Origin: Microbispora sp. H13382
Lineage (GTDB): Bacteria > Actinomycetota > Actinomycetes > Streptosporangiales > Streptosporangiaceae
Reading direction: 5' to 3'
Assembly (NCBI RefSeq): GCF_014161445.1
Contig: NZ_JABBXA010000018.1
Span: forward strand, 1-64,000
DNA length: 64,000 bases
This document shows, one piece after another, positions 42,640 to 50,611 of the stretch (positions are counted from its first letter, which is position 1; each line of letters begins with the position of its first letter). The position numbers were made by a program, and so were the translations under genes. Under the pieces are notes generated by a model. That model was not told where the DNA came from, ran no database searches, and saw only the letters and a program-made list of their open reading frames with translations.

Positions 42640-43499
42640 CCCCGTTCACTGATCCGGTCGTCGTCGGCACCGACGGGTCCGCCGGGGCGACCGCGGCGGT
42701 GGAGTGGGCGGCCGACCACGCCTGCCTGCGGGGCGTGCCCCTGCGGGTGGTCCACGCCGTCGACCGCCTGCCGTACGACGCCCCGTGCTATCCGATCCCC
42801 GACTGCTACGACAAGCTGGCGCCCTCGGGACGGCAGATCCTCGACCACGCCGCGCGGGCCGCCCGGGACCGGAGGCCCGGCCTCGGCGTGACCACGCGGC
42901 TGGCCGAGGGGCGTCCCGGCCGCGTCCTGCGTGAGCAGGCCTCCGGCGCCGCCGAAGTGGTGATCGGCAGCCACGGCGCGGGCGGCTTCCCCGGCATGCT
43001 GCTCGGGTCGGTCGGCAACCAGATCGCCGGGCACGTGGCCGTGCCGGTCGTCGTCGTACGTCCCGTGCCCCCGGAGGCGGCGGAGATCGTGGCGGGCTTC
43101 GACTGCACCGAGACGTCCGGGGCCGCCCTGGCCTACGCGTTCGAGGAGGCGCGGCTGCGCGGCCAGCGGATGCGGATCGTGTGCGCCTGGGAGCCGCCGG
43201 TGCCCTACGGGCCCGCGATCGCCATGGACCTGGACGAGATGCGGCGTGCCGCGGAGGAATACGCGCGAGGGGAGCTGCGGTCGTGGCAGGGCGCGTACGC
43301 CGACGTGAAGACCGAGCTGGACATGGTCCGCGGCCATCCGGTCTCCGCGCTCGTCGAGGCGTCGTCCCGGGCCGTCCTGCTCGTCGTCGGCTCCCACGGC
43401 CGCAACGCCTTCACCGCGGCCGTGCTCGGCTCGGTGAGCCGCGCCCTGCTCGCCCACGCGCACTGCCCGGTCGCCGTGGTGAGGGGCGTCCTGTCATGA
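42636..43499 (+). CDS. Tandem universal stress protein
   Basis: The 287-residue protein contains two UspA domains. The first has VVVGTDGSAGATAAVEWAAD and the ATP-loop GSHGAGGFPGMLLGSVGNQI; the second has VVGSHGRNAFTAAVLGSVSRALL. Tandem Usps with GxGG-x9-GS loops are classic DosR-regulon members in mycobacteria. ATGA couples it to the GAF kinase, so sensor and effector would be co-expressed. The 3' end overlaps the CBS-BON gene by 6 bp. Confidence 0.92.
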   Translation: MTPFTDPVVVGTDGSAGATAAVEWAADHACLRGVPLRVVHAVDRLPYDAPCYPIPDCYDKLAPSGRQILDHAARAARDRRPGLGVTTRLAEGRPGRVLREQASGAAEVVIGSHGAGGFPGMLLGSVGNQIAGHVAVPVVVVRPVPPEAAEIVAGFDCTETSGAALAYAFEEARLRGQRMRIVCAWEPPVPYGPAIAMDLDEMRRAAEEYARGELRSWQGAYADVKTELDMVRGHPVSALVEASSRAVLLVVGSHGRNAFTAAVLGSVSRALLAHAHCPVAVVRGVLS

Positions 43500-44054
43500 G
43501 AGAAGGCGGGCCGGACGCACCCCGGGTACCGCCTGCGCGAGCAGGTCGGCCACGTGCTGGGGGCCCTGACCCTCGGGGCCGTGCAGGTCGATCTCGCCGT
43601 CGCGCACGGTCACCTCCCACGACGTCTCGGAGGGGTAGCGCTCGCGCAGCGCGGCCAGGACGGCGTCGCGCAGTTCCTCGTCCGACCTGGCCAGCAGCGC
43701 CATGAGGTCGCGGCGGCTGACCATCCCGACCACCCGCTCGTCGCGCAGCACCGGCACGCTCTTGATCCTTCTCGCGATCATGAGGTCCGTCAGCACCCTC
43801 GCGTCGGTGGTGTCCTCGACCGTGCTCACCTGGCGCGACATGACGTCCGCCACTGTCCGGGGCGCCGAGCCGCCCGGCGCGAAGGCGCCGCACAGCAGGT
43901 CGATCTCGCTGACCATCCCGACCAGCTCGCCGTGCTCCCCGAGCACGGGGGCGGCCGTGATGTCGTGGTCGTACAGCACCCGGATCGCCCGCCGCACGGA
44001 GTCGTCCCGGCGCACGGTGATCACCGGGCTGCTCATGACCTCACCGGCCAGCAT
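43494..44054 (-). CDS. Two CBS domains plus BON-like tail
   Basis: This 186-residue protein has a CBS pair: AGEVMSSPVITVRRDDSVRRAI through VGMVSEIDLL, and VADVMSRQVSTVEDTTDAR through VGMVSRRDLMALL. The last 60 residues resemble a BON domain (ELRDAVLAALRERYPSETSW; DLHGPEGQGPQHVADLLAQ). CBS pairs bind adenine nucleotides. GGAGG precedes ATG 44054. It is divergent from a second CBS gene, with paired DosR-like boxes between them (44130-44165). The direct target is unknown. Confidence 0.9.
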   Translation of the reverse strand: MLAGEVMSSPVITVRRDDSVRRAIRVLYDHDITAAPVLGEHGELVGMVSEIDLLCGAFAPGGSAPRTVADVMSRQVSTVEDTTDARVLTDLMIARRIKSVPVLRDERVVGMVSRRDLMALLARSDEELRDAVLAALRERYPSETSWEVTVRDGEIDLHGPEGQGPQHVADLLAQAVPGVRPARLLS

Positions 44055-44129
44055 CGCCCACCTCCCGCGTCTGTCCCCGACTCCTGCCCTGACCTGGTCA
44101 TTCCATCGCCGCGGCGGCCGTACGGGCAG

Positions 44130-44165
44130 GTGCCGGAGGTCCCCGGCCGTAGGGTCGTTCGGCAC
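44130..44165. promoter_or_regulatory. Paired DosR-like boxes between two CBS genes
   Basis: Minus-strand GGGACCTCCGGCAC (44130-44143) and plus-strand GGGTCGTTCGGCAC (44152-44165) each match seven of eight defined positions of GGGNCNNNNGNCCC. Both share the same deviation (A at position 13). Their starts are 22 bp apart and each faces one of the two divergent CBS genes. The degenerate core is common in GC-rich DNA; the symmetry is the stronger evidence. Confidence 0.45.
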
Positions 44166-44226
44166 TGCGCCGGGTATGCCCGCAGTGGTCGGATGGAGTT
44201 GGCCGGTGCGCCGCGGGGAGGAAACG

Positions 44227-44733
44227 ATGAGCGTAGAAGCCATGACCGCCGCCGACGTGATGAGCAGGGTGCTCGTGACCGTGAAACCGGACGAGTCGCC
44301 CCTCATGGCCTGGGAACTGATGCGCCGGGGGTCGATGCACCATCTGCCCGTGGTGGATTCGGGTTCCCGCATCATCGGCGTGCTCACCCGGGAGGACATC
44401 GCGGCCCACTGGTCCGGCGGTCCGGCGGAGCAGTCGAGCAGCCAGGTGCGGCAGTTGCTGGCCGGGCGCAGGTGCCCCCACGTGCCGCCCGACGCGCCGC
44501 TGCCCGCCGTGGCGGCCGTCATGCTGGAGTCGGGGGTGGACGTCGTCCCGGTCATGGGGACCTCCGGCACCCTGCAGGGGCTCGTCACCGTGACCGACGT
44601 GCTCGTGGCGGTCGCGGGCAGGCGTGGGGCCTCGCCCCGCGACGACGAGGTGTCGGCAGGGATGTTCCGCCTGGAGCCGGTGCTGCCGCCCAAGCCCTCC
44701 CGGACCGCCGAGGACCAGCGGCAGGGACCGTGA
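44227..44733 (+). CDS. CBS-domain pair protein
   Basis: The 168-residue protein is almost entirely one CBS pair: TAADVMSRVLVTVKPDESPL through IIGVLTREDIAAHW, and RCPHVPPDAPLPAVAAVML through LQGLVTVTDVLVAV. The C-terminal ~30 residues are Pro/Arg-rich and probably disordered. GGGGAGGAAACG precedes ATG 44227. Paired with the divergent CBS-BON gene it may act as a nucleotide-responsive regulator in the stress island. Confidence 0.88.
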   Translation: MSVEAMTAADVMSRVLVTVKPDESPLMAWELMRRGSMHHLPVVDSGSRIIGVLTREDIAAHWSGGPAEQSSSQVRQLLAGRRCPHVPPDAPLPAVAAVMLESGVDVVPVMGTSGTLQGLVTVTDVLVAVAGRRGASPRDDEVSAGMFRLEPVLPPKPSRTAEDQRQGP

Positions 44734-44801
44734 CCCGGGTCGCGACTTCTCGCGGACCATGTGCAGAATAAGGGCATGTTCCGCTCGGTGGTGATCTTCA
44801 C

Positions 44802-45431
44802 GTGAGTGCCCGTATCGACCATGCCGTCACGTCCGGCACCTTCAGCCTGGACGGCCAGACCTTCGACGTCGACAACAACGTGTGGGTGGTCGGCGACGAC
44901 GACGAGTGCGTGGTGTTCGACGCGCCTCACGACGTCAAGGCGATCACCGACGTGATCGCGGGCCGGCGCGTCCTGGCCATCCTCGCGACCCACGCCCACG
45001 ACGACCACGTCAGGGTCGCGCCGGAGCTGTCGGAGGCGACCGGGGCGCCCGTCCTGCTGCACCCGGCCGACCTGCCGGTCTGGCGGCTCACCCACCCCGG
45101 TCGCGAACCGGGCGGCACGCTGTCCGACGGGCAGGTCGTCGAGGTCGCCGGAACCCGCCTCGAAGTGCTCCACACCCCGGGGCACGCGCCCGGCGCCTGC
45201 TGCTTCCACGCGCCAGACCTGGGCGTCGTCTTCACCGGTGACACCCTGTTCCAGGGCGGCCCCGGAGCGACCGGCCGCTCGTTCTCCGACTTCGGCGTGA
45301 TCATCGACTCGATCCGCGACCGCCTGCTCGTCCTGCCGCCCGAGACCGTCGTCCACACCGGCCACGGCGACAGCACGACGATCGGCGCGGAGCTGCCGCA
45401 CCTCGACGAATGGATCCGCCGGGGCCACTGA
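44802..45431 (+). CDS. MBL-fold hydrolase, glyoxalase II-like
   Basis: This 209-residue MBL protein has the canonical metal motif THAHDDHV (HxHxDH), then HTPGHAPGACCFH, VVFTGDTLFQGGPGATG and a final THGHGDS-like VVHTGHGDSTTIG. The short form is typical of actinobacterial glyoxalase-II-like thioester hydrolases; mycothiol adducts are a plausible substrate. The start is taken as GTG 44802. It is convergent with the lipoprotein gene at 25 bp. Confidence 0.87.
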   Translation: MSARIDHAVTSGTFSLDGQTFDVDNNVWVVGDDDECVVFDAPHDVKAITDVIAGRRVLAILATHAHDDHVRVAPELSEATGAPVLLHPADLPVWRLTHPGREPGGTLSDGQVVEVAGTRLEVLHTPGHAPGACCFHAPDLGVVFTGDTLFQGGPGATGRSFSDFGVIIDSIRDRLLVLPPETVVHTGHGDSTTIGAELPHLDEWIRRGH

Positions 45432-45456
45432 CCGCAGGGCCTCTGGCATCCGGGAC

Positions 45457-46290
45457 TCATGGCGCGACCCGGACACCGGTGACGGTGAAGCGCTCGACCT
45501 CGGCCACGTGGCCGCCGGTGCTCGCGACGATGGTGAGCGTCCGGCCCGGGGCCGCGCGGAAGGTCACGGTGGCGGACCAGGGGGCGTCGTCCCCTCCGGC
45601 CGAGACGCAGCAGCGCTCGCCGAGGGGGCCGGTGCTCCCGGTCCCGCGCACCCGCACCCGGATGCTCTCGTCCACTCCCGTGATCCTGCCGCCCACCTTC
45701 ACGGGTGAGGCCACGAGGGCGCCGTACCGGGGGGTGGTGAGGGAGAAGGTGGTGTCGTCGGTGCCCACGACCTCCCACGGCGCGTCCGTCCCGGTGCCGA
45801 ACCTGACCAGGTGGATGACGGCGGCGATGCCGGGGCGTCCGCCGCCCTCGCCGCGGATGCCGACGGAGACGCGGGCGTGCGCGCCGCTCACCGTGCGCTC
45901 GACCACCTGGTCGACACCTTTGAAGCCCAGGAATCCCTGGGTGAAGGAGAGCGCGGTCTGTTCCGCGTCCAGGTGCCAGGGCTGGTGACCGCCCGAACGG
46001 TAGCTCTCCTGCCAGTCCCGCACCTGTTCTTCGTCCGCGAACGGCCACAACGGCTGGTAGCGGCCCGCCACGAGGGAGCCCGCGGACACGGTGGGAGACA
46101 CAGCGGGGGACGTCGCGGGGGAAACCGAGGGAGCCGGAGTGGCCGCCGGCGCGCCGCCCCCCGGGGCGCTCCCCGGGCCGGTCCCGCACGCGCCCGTCAG
46201 CAGGCCGGACACGGCCAGTACGACGAGCGCCCACCGGGTTCCACTGCGCCGGGCCAGGCCGGCCCGGCCGATCGTCACGCCGCCAGTCAC
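45457..46290 (-). CDS. Lipoprotein with Gmad2-like immunoglobulin domain
   Basis: The 277-residue protein has a signal peptide (RWALVVLAVSGLLTGAC) with a lipobox ending at Cys. A Pro/Thr/Ser-rich linker follows, then a novel-looking region of about 120 residues with PLWPFADEEQVRDWQESY and SFTQGFLGFKGVDQVVERTV. The C-terminal ~90 residues resemble the Gmad2 Ig-like domain seen in spore-germination proteins (GALVASPVKVGGRITGVDES; FTVTGVRV). It is therefore surface-anchored. GTG 46290 is preferred; GTG 46278 is possible. Function is unknown. Confidence 0.78.
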   Translation of the reverse strand: MTGGVTIGRAGLARRSGTRWALVVLAVSGLLTGACGTGPGSAPGGGAPAATPAPSVSPATSPAVSPTVSAGSLVAGRYQPLWPFADEEQVRDWQESYRSGGHQPWHLDAEQTALSFTQGFLGFKGVDQVVERTVSGAHARVSVGIRGEGGGRPGIAAVIHLVRFGTGTDAPWEVVGTDDTTFSLTTPRYGALVASPVKVGGRITGVDESIRVRVRGTGSTGPLGERCCVSAGGDDAPWSATVTFRAAPGRTLTIVASTGGHVAEVERFTVTGVRVAP

Positions 46291-46390
46291 AATGCTCGCT
46301 CCCGCCCCGGAAGGTTGTTTTGACTGTGAGCATGCCCGGTGGAGGCGACTCGATCCATGGCTCGGCGTGATCACCTCTTGACCTGGGTGG

Positions 46391-46406
46391 TTGATAGCGC
46401 TAACAA
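46391..46406. promoter_or_regulatory. LacI-type operator upstream of arabinofuranosidase
   Basis: TTGATAGCGCTAACAA is a 16-bp near-perfect palindrome centred on GCGC, the classic LacI/GalR operator form (TGTTAGCGCTAACA). It ends 42 bp before the arabinofuranosidase start. No LacI gene is in the window, so the repressor is encoded elsewhere. Confidence 0.75.
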
Positions 46407-46447
46407 TCGCCCCCGAGAGCCGTCGTCCCGGTGAAGGAGACCCCCTC

Positions 46448-47974
46448 GTGCTCCAAGCACAGCTGACCATCGATCCCGCCCACCGGGTGGCCCCCGTACG
46501 GCGCCGGACGTTCGGCACGTTCGTCGAGCACCTCGGCCGCTGCGTCTACACGGGCATCTACGAACCCGGGCACCCCACGGCGGACGAGGAGGGGTTCCGC
46601 GGCGACGTTCTCGCGCTCACCCGCGAGCTCGGCGTGACCACGGTGCGCTACCCCGGCGGCAACTTCGTCTCCGGCTACCGCTGGGAGGACGGCGTCGGCC
46701 CCCGCGAGCGGCGCCCCCGGCGGCTCGACCTGGCCTGGCACAGCACGGAGACCAACGAGATCGGGGTCGACGAGTTCGTCCGGTGGACCCGCCTGGCCGG
46801 CCTGGAGCCGATGATGGCGGTCAACCTCGGCACGCGCGGTGTCCAGGAATCCCTCGACCTGCTCGAGTACTGCAACATCCCGTCCGGCACCGCGCTGTCC
46901 GACCTGCGCATCGCCAACGGCGCCAAGGAGCCGCACGACATCCGCATGTGGTGCCTGGGCAACGAGATGGACGGCCCCTGGCAGATCGGGCACAAGACCG
47001 CCCGCGAGTACGGCAGGCTCGCCGCGGAGACCGCGCGGGCCATGCGCATGGTCGACCCCGGTCTCGAACTGGTGGCCTGCGGCAGCTCCGGCTCCTCCAT
47101 GCCGACCTTCGGCACCTGGGAGGCGACCGTCCTGGAGGAGACCTACGACCTGGTCGACCACATCTCCTGCCACGCCTACTACGAGGAGAAGGAGGGCGAC
47201 CTCGGCGGTTTCCTCGCCTGCGCGACCGACATGGAGCACTTCATCTCCACGGTCGTGTCCACCGCCGACCAGGTCGGGGCCAGGCTCGGCTCCCGCAAGC
47301 GGATCAACGTCTCGTTCGACGAGTGGAACGTCTGGTACATGAGCCGCTTCCAGTCGGCGCCGCCCCCGCCGGACTGGCCGGTCGCGCCGCCGCTGCTGGA
47401 GGACCACTACCACCTCGCCGACGCCGTGGCCCTCGGCAGCCTGATCATCACGCTGCTGCGGCACAGCGACCGGGTCGCGGCGGCCTGCCTGGCCCAGCTC
47501 GTGAACGTGATCGCGCCCATCATGACCGAGCCCGGCGGCAGGGCCTGGCGGCAGACGACCTTCCACCCGTTCGCGCAGGCGGCGCGGTACGCCAAGGGCG
47601 AGGTCGTACGGGTCGAGCCCGCCTGCCCGTCGTACGAGACCGCCGAGTTCGGCGAGGTGCCCGTGCTCCACGCGGTCGCCACCCACGACGGACAGGACAC
47701 GACGCTGTTCGTGGTGAACAGGTCGGTGCGCGAACCCGTGGAGCTGGAGATCGACGCGCGCGCGCTGGGCATGGGCACCGATGGCGGCACGCACGGCGGC
47801 GCGGTGCGGATCACCGAGGCGACGACCCTCACGCACGAGGACGTCTACGCCCGCAACACGGCCGACGACCCCGGGCGGGTGACGCCACGCCCCAACACCG
47901 ATCACCGCAGCGATCCGCTCCGGATCGTGCTGCCGCCGGTCTCCTGGAACGTGATCAGGCTGTCGAAGGCCTGA
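46448..47974 (+). CDS. GH51 alpha-L-arabinofuranosidase
   Basis: This 508-residue intracellular glycosidase has the GH51 opening RRTFGTFVEHLGRCVYTGIY and VRYPGGNFVSGYRWEDGVGP. The acid/base Glu173 lies in CLGNEMDGPWQ and the nucleophile Glu292 in FDEWNVWYMSRF. No signal peptide is seen. It removes terminal arabinose from oligosaccharides imported from plant polymers. The start is GTG 46448 after AAGGAG; the LacI-type operator upstream predicts sugar induction. It sits between stress genes, so its location is likely coincidental. Confidence 0.94.
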   Translation: MLQAQLTIDPAHRVAPVRRRTFGTFVEHLGRCVYTGIYEPGHPTADEEGFRGDVLALTRELGVTTVRYPGGNFVSGYRWEDGVGPRERRPRRLDLAWHSTETNEIGVDEFVRWTRLAGLEPMMAVNLGTRGVQESLDLLEYCNIPSGTALSDLRIANGAKEPHDIRMWCLGNEMDGPWQIGHKTAREYGRLAAETARAMRMVDPGLELVACGSSGSSMPTFGTWEATVLEETYDLVDHISCHAYYEEKEGDLGGFLACATDMEHFISTVVSTADQVGARLGSRKRINVSFDEWNVWYMSRFQSAPPPPDWPVAPPLLEDHYHLADAVALGSLIITLLRHSDRVAAACLAQLVNVIAPIMTEPGGRAWRQTTFHPFAQAARYAKGEVVRVEPACPSYETAEFGEVPVLHAVATHDGQDTTLFVVNRSVREPVELEIDARALGMGTDGGTHGGAVRITEATTLTHEDVYARNTADDPGRVTPRPNTDHRSDPLRIVLPPVSWNVIRLSKA

Positions 47975-47986
47975 GGCGCGCGGCCT

Positions 47987-48685
47987 CTACGGCAGCTTCC
48001 CGGCCGGGGAGTCGTCCTCTTCCCATTCCAGGTGGTCCACGACGTCGACGACTCCGCTGACCCGGCGCGTCATCCGTACGGCGATCCGCGCGTCGCTGTG
48101 GCGGTCCACCCGGCCGGTGAGCGTCACCACGCCCTGATGGACGTGGACGCCCGCCCTGGAGGTGTCCACCCACAGGCTTCGGCCGAGGATCTCCACACGC
48201 ACCTCGCGTTCGATCTCGCCGTCGGCGCGTACGAACGTCTTGAGCAGGTCGTGGCGGCTGACGACGCCCCTCAGCCGGCCCTCGGCGTCCACGACGGGCA
48301 GCCGCTTGACCCCGTGCTCGTCCATCAGGCGTGCCGCAGCGACCGTGGTCGTGCCGGCGGTGACGGTGACGGCGGGGGAGGTCATCAGTTCGGCGGCCGT
48401 CTCGCCGGTCGCCTTGGCCCGCGCCCCGCTCTCCTGGCCGAGGCGGTCGCGCAGCCATGCGCGCAACGGCGGCCGGTATCCCTCGCGGTAGTACTGCTCC
48501 CTGAACTCCTCCTTGCGCAGCAGGTCGGCCTCGGACACGACGCCGAGCACCCGGCCGTCCCCGTCCACGACGGGAACGGCGCTCACGGCGCGGGCGATCA
48601 GCACTTCGGCGATGTCCCTGAACGGCGTGTCGGCGCGTACGGACGCGACGTCCGTGGCCATGACGTCCTGCACCCTCATGTGCAT
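47987..48685 (-). CDS. CBS-pair protein with C-terminal BON domain
   Basis: The 232-residue protein has CBS1 (VQDVMATDVASVRADTPFRD through LGVVSEADLL), a helical insert (FREQYYREGYRPPLRAWLRD), CBS2 (AAELMTSPAVTVTAGTTTV through LRGVVSRHDLLKTF) and a BON domain (VRVEILGRSLWVDTSRAGV; TLTGRVDRHSDARIAVRMTR). ATG 48685 follows GGAGGCCGCC. A strong DosR-like box lies 80 bp upstream at 48765-48778. The insert-bearing CBS-BON type is common near Usp genes. Confidence 0.9.
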   Translation of the reverse strand: MHMRVQDVMATDVASVRADTPFRDIAEVLIARAVSAVPVVDGDGRVLGVVSEADLLRKEEFREQYYREGYRPPLRAWLRDRLGQESGARAKATGETAAELMTSPAVTVTAGTTTVAAARLMDEHGVKRLPVVDAEGRLRGVVSRHDLLKTFVRADGEIEREVRVEILGRSLWVDTSRAGVHVHQGVVTLTGRVDRHSDARIAVRMTRRVSGVVDVVDHLEWEEDDSPAGKLP

Positions 48686-48764
48686 GGCGGCCTCCTCCGG
48701 TCGATCGCGGGTCCGGGGACAGGCCCGCGACTTCCATCACACGCCCGGGCCGGACCGGCGGGCA

Positions 48765-48847
48765 GGGCCGAAGGTCCCGCGGCCGTTCCAGCCGTCCACC
48801 GTCAGGCCCGGCGGGCGGAAGTCCCGGCGCTTGAGGACTTTGGTCTG
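48765..48847. promoter_or_regulatory. Three DosR-like boxes between CBS-BON and Usp genes
   Basis: Minus-strand GGGACCTTCGGCCC (48765-48778) matches eight of eight defined core positions. Minus-strand GGGACTTCCGCCCG (48812-48825) matches seven. Plus-strand AGGACTTTGGTCTG (48834-48847) matches five but keeps the ACTTT core. The last two start 22 bp apart, the same spacing as at 321/343 and 44130/44152. Both flanking genes are of DosR-regulon type. Confidence 0.5.
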
Positions 48848-48940
48848 CTGCGCCCTGGGCAGCGGACACGGTGCGATGGTGGCCGGGAGCACCAACCCCC
48901 CGCGCGTCCGCGTAGCGCTTGAGCACAGGAGGAAGAGCAC

Positions 48941-49810
48941 ATGGCCGGACAGATCGTCGTCGCCGTCGACGGATCGAAGCCCGCGACGGCGGCGCTGGAG
49001 TGGGCGGCGGACGACGCGCGGCGCCGGGGCGCCGCGCTGAGGATCGTCCATGTGCGCGAACCGTGGGCGCACGAGTATCCGTTCCACGCGGTCGAAGGCT
49101 TCGCCCAGTCCTACAGCGAGTTCTGCGAGGGTGTGCTCGCCGCGGCCGCCGCCCGCGCCCGCGAGATCGCCCCCGATCTGGAGGTGACCACGGAGCTCGC
49201 GGAGGGGACGGTCGTCGAGACGCTGCGCGCCGGGTCGTCCGGGGCGGGGGCCCTCGTGGTCGGCAGCCGGGGGCTGGGCGGATTCTCCGGACTGGTCCTC
49301 GGATCGGTCGGCCTCGGCCTGGCCGGTCACGCGGAGATTCCCGTCGTGGTCGTACGCAAGCCGCACCGCGACGAGTACCACGAGGTCGTCGTCGGCTTCG
49401 ACGGGTCACCCCATTCGGAGGCGGCCCTGGAGTTCGCCTTCGAGGAGGCCCGGGCGCGACACGGCCGCGTGCACGCGGTGTACGCCTGGGAGATGCCGAC
49501 GTTCTCGCCCTTCGCCGTCGGCTACGGCCCGGTCCTTGAGGAGATCTACGAGAACGAGTCGCGCGCGGCGCGGCTGCGGCTGGCGCCGTGGCGTGACAAG
49601 CACCCGGACGTTCCGCTCGTCGAGTCGGCGGTCTGCGGCCACCCGGTCCCGGCGCTGGCCGACGCCTCGCTCGTGGCCGACCTCGTGGTCGTCGGCTCCC
49701 GAGGGCTGGGCGGCGTGCACGGCGCGCTGATCGGCTCGGTCAGCCACGCGGTGCTGCACCGCGCGCACTGCCCTGTCGCGGTCGTACGGCCCCGCGACGG
49801 CGGACGCTGA
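48941..49810 (+). CDS. Tandem universal stress protein
   Basis: The 289-residue protein has two UspA domains: VVAVDGSKPATAALEWAADD with GSRGLGGFSGLVLGSVGLGL, and VVVGFDGSPHSEAALEFAFE with GSRGLGGVHGALIGSVSHAVL. Both ATP-binding loops are intact. AGGAGGAAGAGCAC precedes ATG 48941. It is separate from the kinase-linked Usp at 42636 and has its own DosR-like boxes upstream. Confidence 0.93.
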   Translation: MAGQIVVAVDGSKPATAALEWAADDARRRGAALRIVHVREPWAHEYPFHAVEGFAQSYSEFCEGVLAAAAARAREIAPDLEVTTELAEGTVVETLRAGSSGAGALVVGSRGLGGFSGLVLGSVGLGLAGHAEIPVVVVRKPHRDEYHEVVVGFDGSPHSEAALEFAFEEARARHGRVHAVYAWEMPTFSPFAVGYGPVLEEIYENESRAARLRLAPWRDKHPDVPLVESAVCGHPVPALADASLVADLVVVGSRGLGGVHGALIGSVSHAVLHRAHCPVAVVRPRDGGR

Positions 49811-49853
49811 GGGTTCGGCGCGGGGCCCTCGGCAATCTTTCCGCCCCTGCCCA

Positions 49854-49913
49854 CTCGGCATGCGACCGCTCGGCATGCGACGGCTCGGCATGCGACCGCT
49901 CAGCATGCGACCG
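49854..49913. repeat. Four 15-bp tandem repeats
   Basis: CTCGGCATGCGACCG occurs in four consecutive copies (starts 49854, 49869, 49884, 49899), with one base change in copies 2 and 4. The array lies between convergent genes. The change in copy 4 (CTCAGC) supplies the TGA stop of the small membrane protein gene on the minus strand. Confidence 0.93.
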
Positions 49914-50229
49914 TGAATTGGAGGGCGCCCCCGACCCCCGGTTCGGCGGCGTCCTTCCGTCCGTTCGAGGGCCCGTCGATGCGCCGACCCGGCAGGGAGC
50001 AGCGCCCGTGGGGCGCGCCGCCGTGTGCGCAGTGCGCCGCGCACCCGGCCCCTTGACCGCGCGGCTCGGTGTTGCCGCTGGACAGCAGCGGCGTGGACAA
50101 GGTCCCAAGCGTGACGATGAGCGCGGAGACGACCGTGAACAGGCCGTTGACCCACATCTCGCGCGGGGAACGCCTGAGCCGGGCTCCGTCCTCGCGCCGG
50201 CGGCGGGCACGGCGGGCGATTCCTCGCAT
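49900..50229 (-). CDS. Small single-span membrane protein, unknown
   Basis: From ATG 50229 (GGGAGG 8 bp upstream) this is a 109-residue protein. A very basic N-terminus (MRGIARRARRRREDGARLRR) precedes one transmembrane helix (NGLFTVVSALIVTLGTLSTP). The tail is Gly/Ala/His-rich with several cysteines (GAGCAAHCAHGGAPHGRCS) that could bind metal. Its stop codon falls inside the fourth 15-bp repeat. I recognise no family. The good ribosome-binding site and clear helix support it; the low-complexity tail lowers confidence. Confidence 0.5.
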   Translation of the reverse strand: MRGIARRARRRREDGARLRRSPREMWVNGLFTVVSALIVTLGTLSTPLLSSGNTEPRGQGAGCAAHCAHGGAPHGRCSLPGRRIDGPSNGRKDAAEPGVGGALQFTVAC

Positions 50230-50611
50230 TATTACGGCCTCCCAGAAATTGGCGATTAGCATGCTCTGCTGAGCATGAAAAAGACGCGCGGGTACGAGCG
50301 GGTGGGAGCACATTGGCCGCCGTCTCGATTGCATAACCACAGCACAAGCCCTGCGGTAGACGTGGAAGTGCCAGCTGATTCGTATATATCGGACTGCTAG
50401 CACGGATCTACGGATCTACAATGTAAAGGCATGTGTCTCAGAATTCTGATAGCCCCATGCGCGACAAACGCCATTGAATAGGCAATGCGTTGCACTATTT
50501 CCGCGTCTGTGACTGTTCTGCCTGTAACTCCAACTACTTCTCCGGGCCGGTTGCTCTGATCGGCAAGGAAGGAAATAATTAGCACAGGCTTTCGAATCCC
50601 TAAGGGGTGTG
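50230..50611. other. AT-richer intergenic region before the DUF222-HNH gene
   Basis: This 382-bp stretch is clearly lower in GC than its surroundings. It contains a hairpin CATGCTC-TGCT-GAGCATG (50260-50277), a duplicated CGGATCTA (50403-50418), a TATATATC patch and the left copy of the 16-bp direct repeat. Short minus-strand readings here lack convincing starts and protein-like composition, so I see no gene. It may be imported DNA. Confidence 0.5.
50414..50429. repeat. Left copy of 16-bp direct repeat around the DUF222-HNH gene
   Basis: ATCTACAATGTAAAGG recurs at 52723-52738 with a single base change (ATCTACAACGTAAAGG). The two copies bracket the DUF222-HNH gene. The AT content makes chance recurrence unlikely in this GC-rich DNA. 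Confidence 0.7.

Noticed and set aside
44725-44760. DosR-like GGGACCGTGACCC near the CBS stop codon
   Set aside because: The spacer is three bases, not four, and the sequence overlaps the coding end; GC-rich DNA gives many such near matches.
49854-49913. Possible CRISPR array
   Set aside because: The four 15-bp units are contiguous with no spacers, and no cas genes are nearby.
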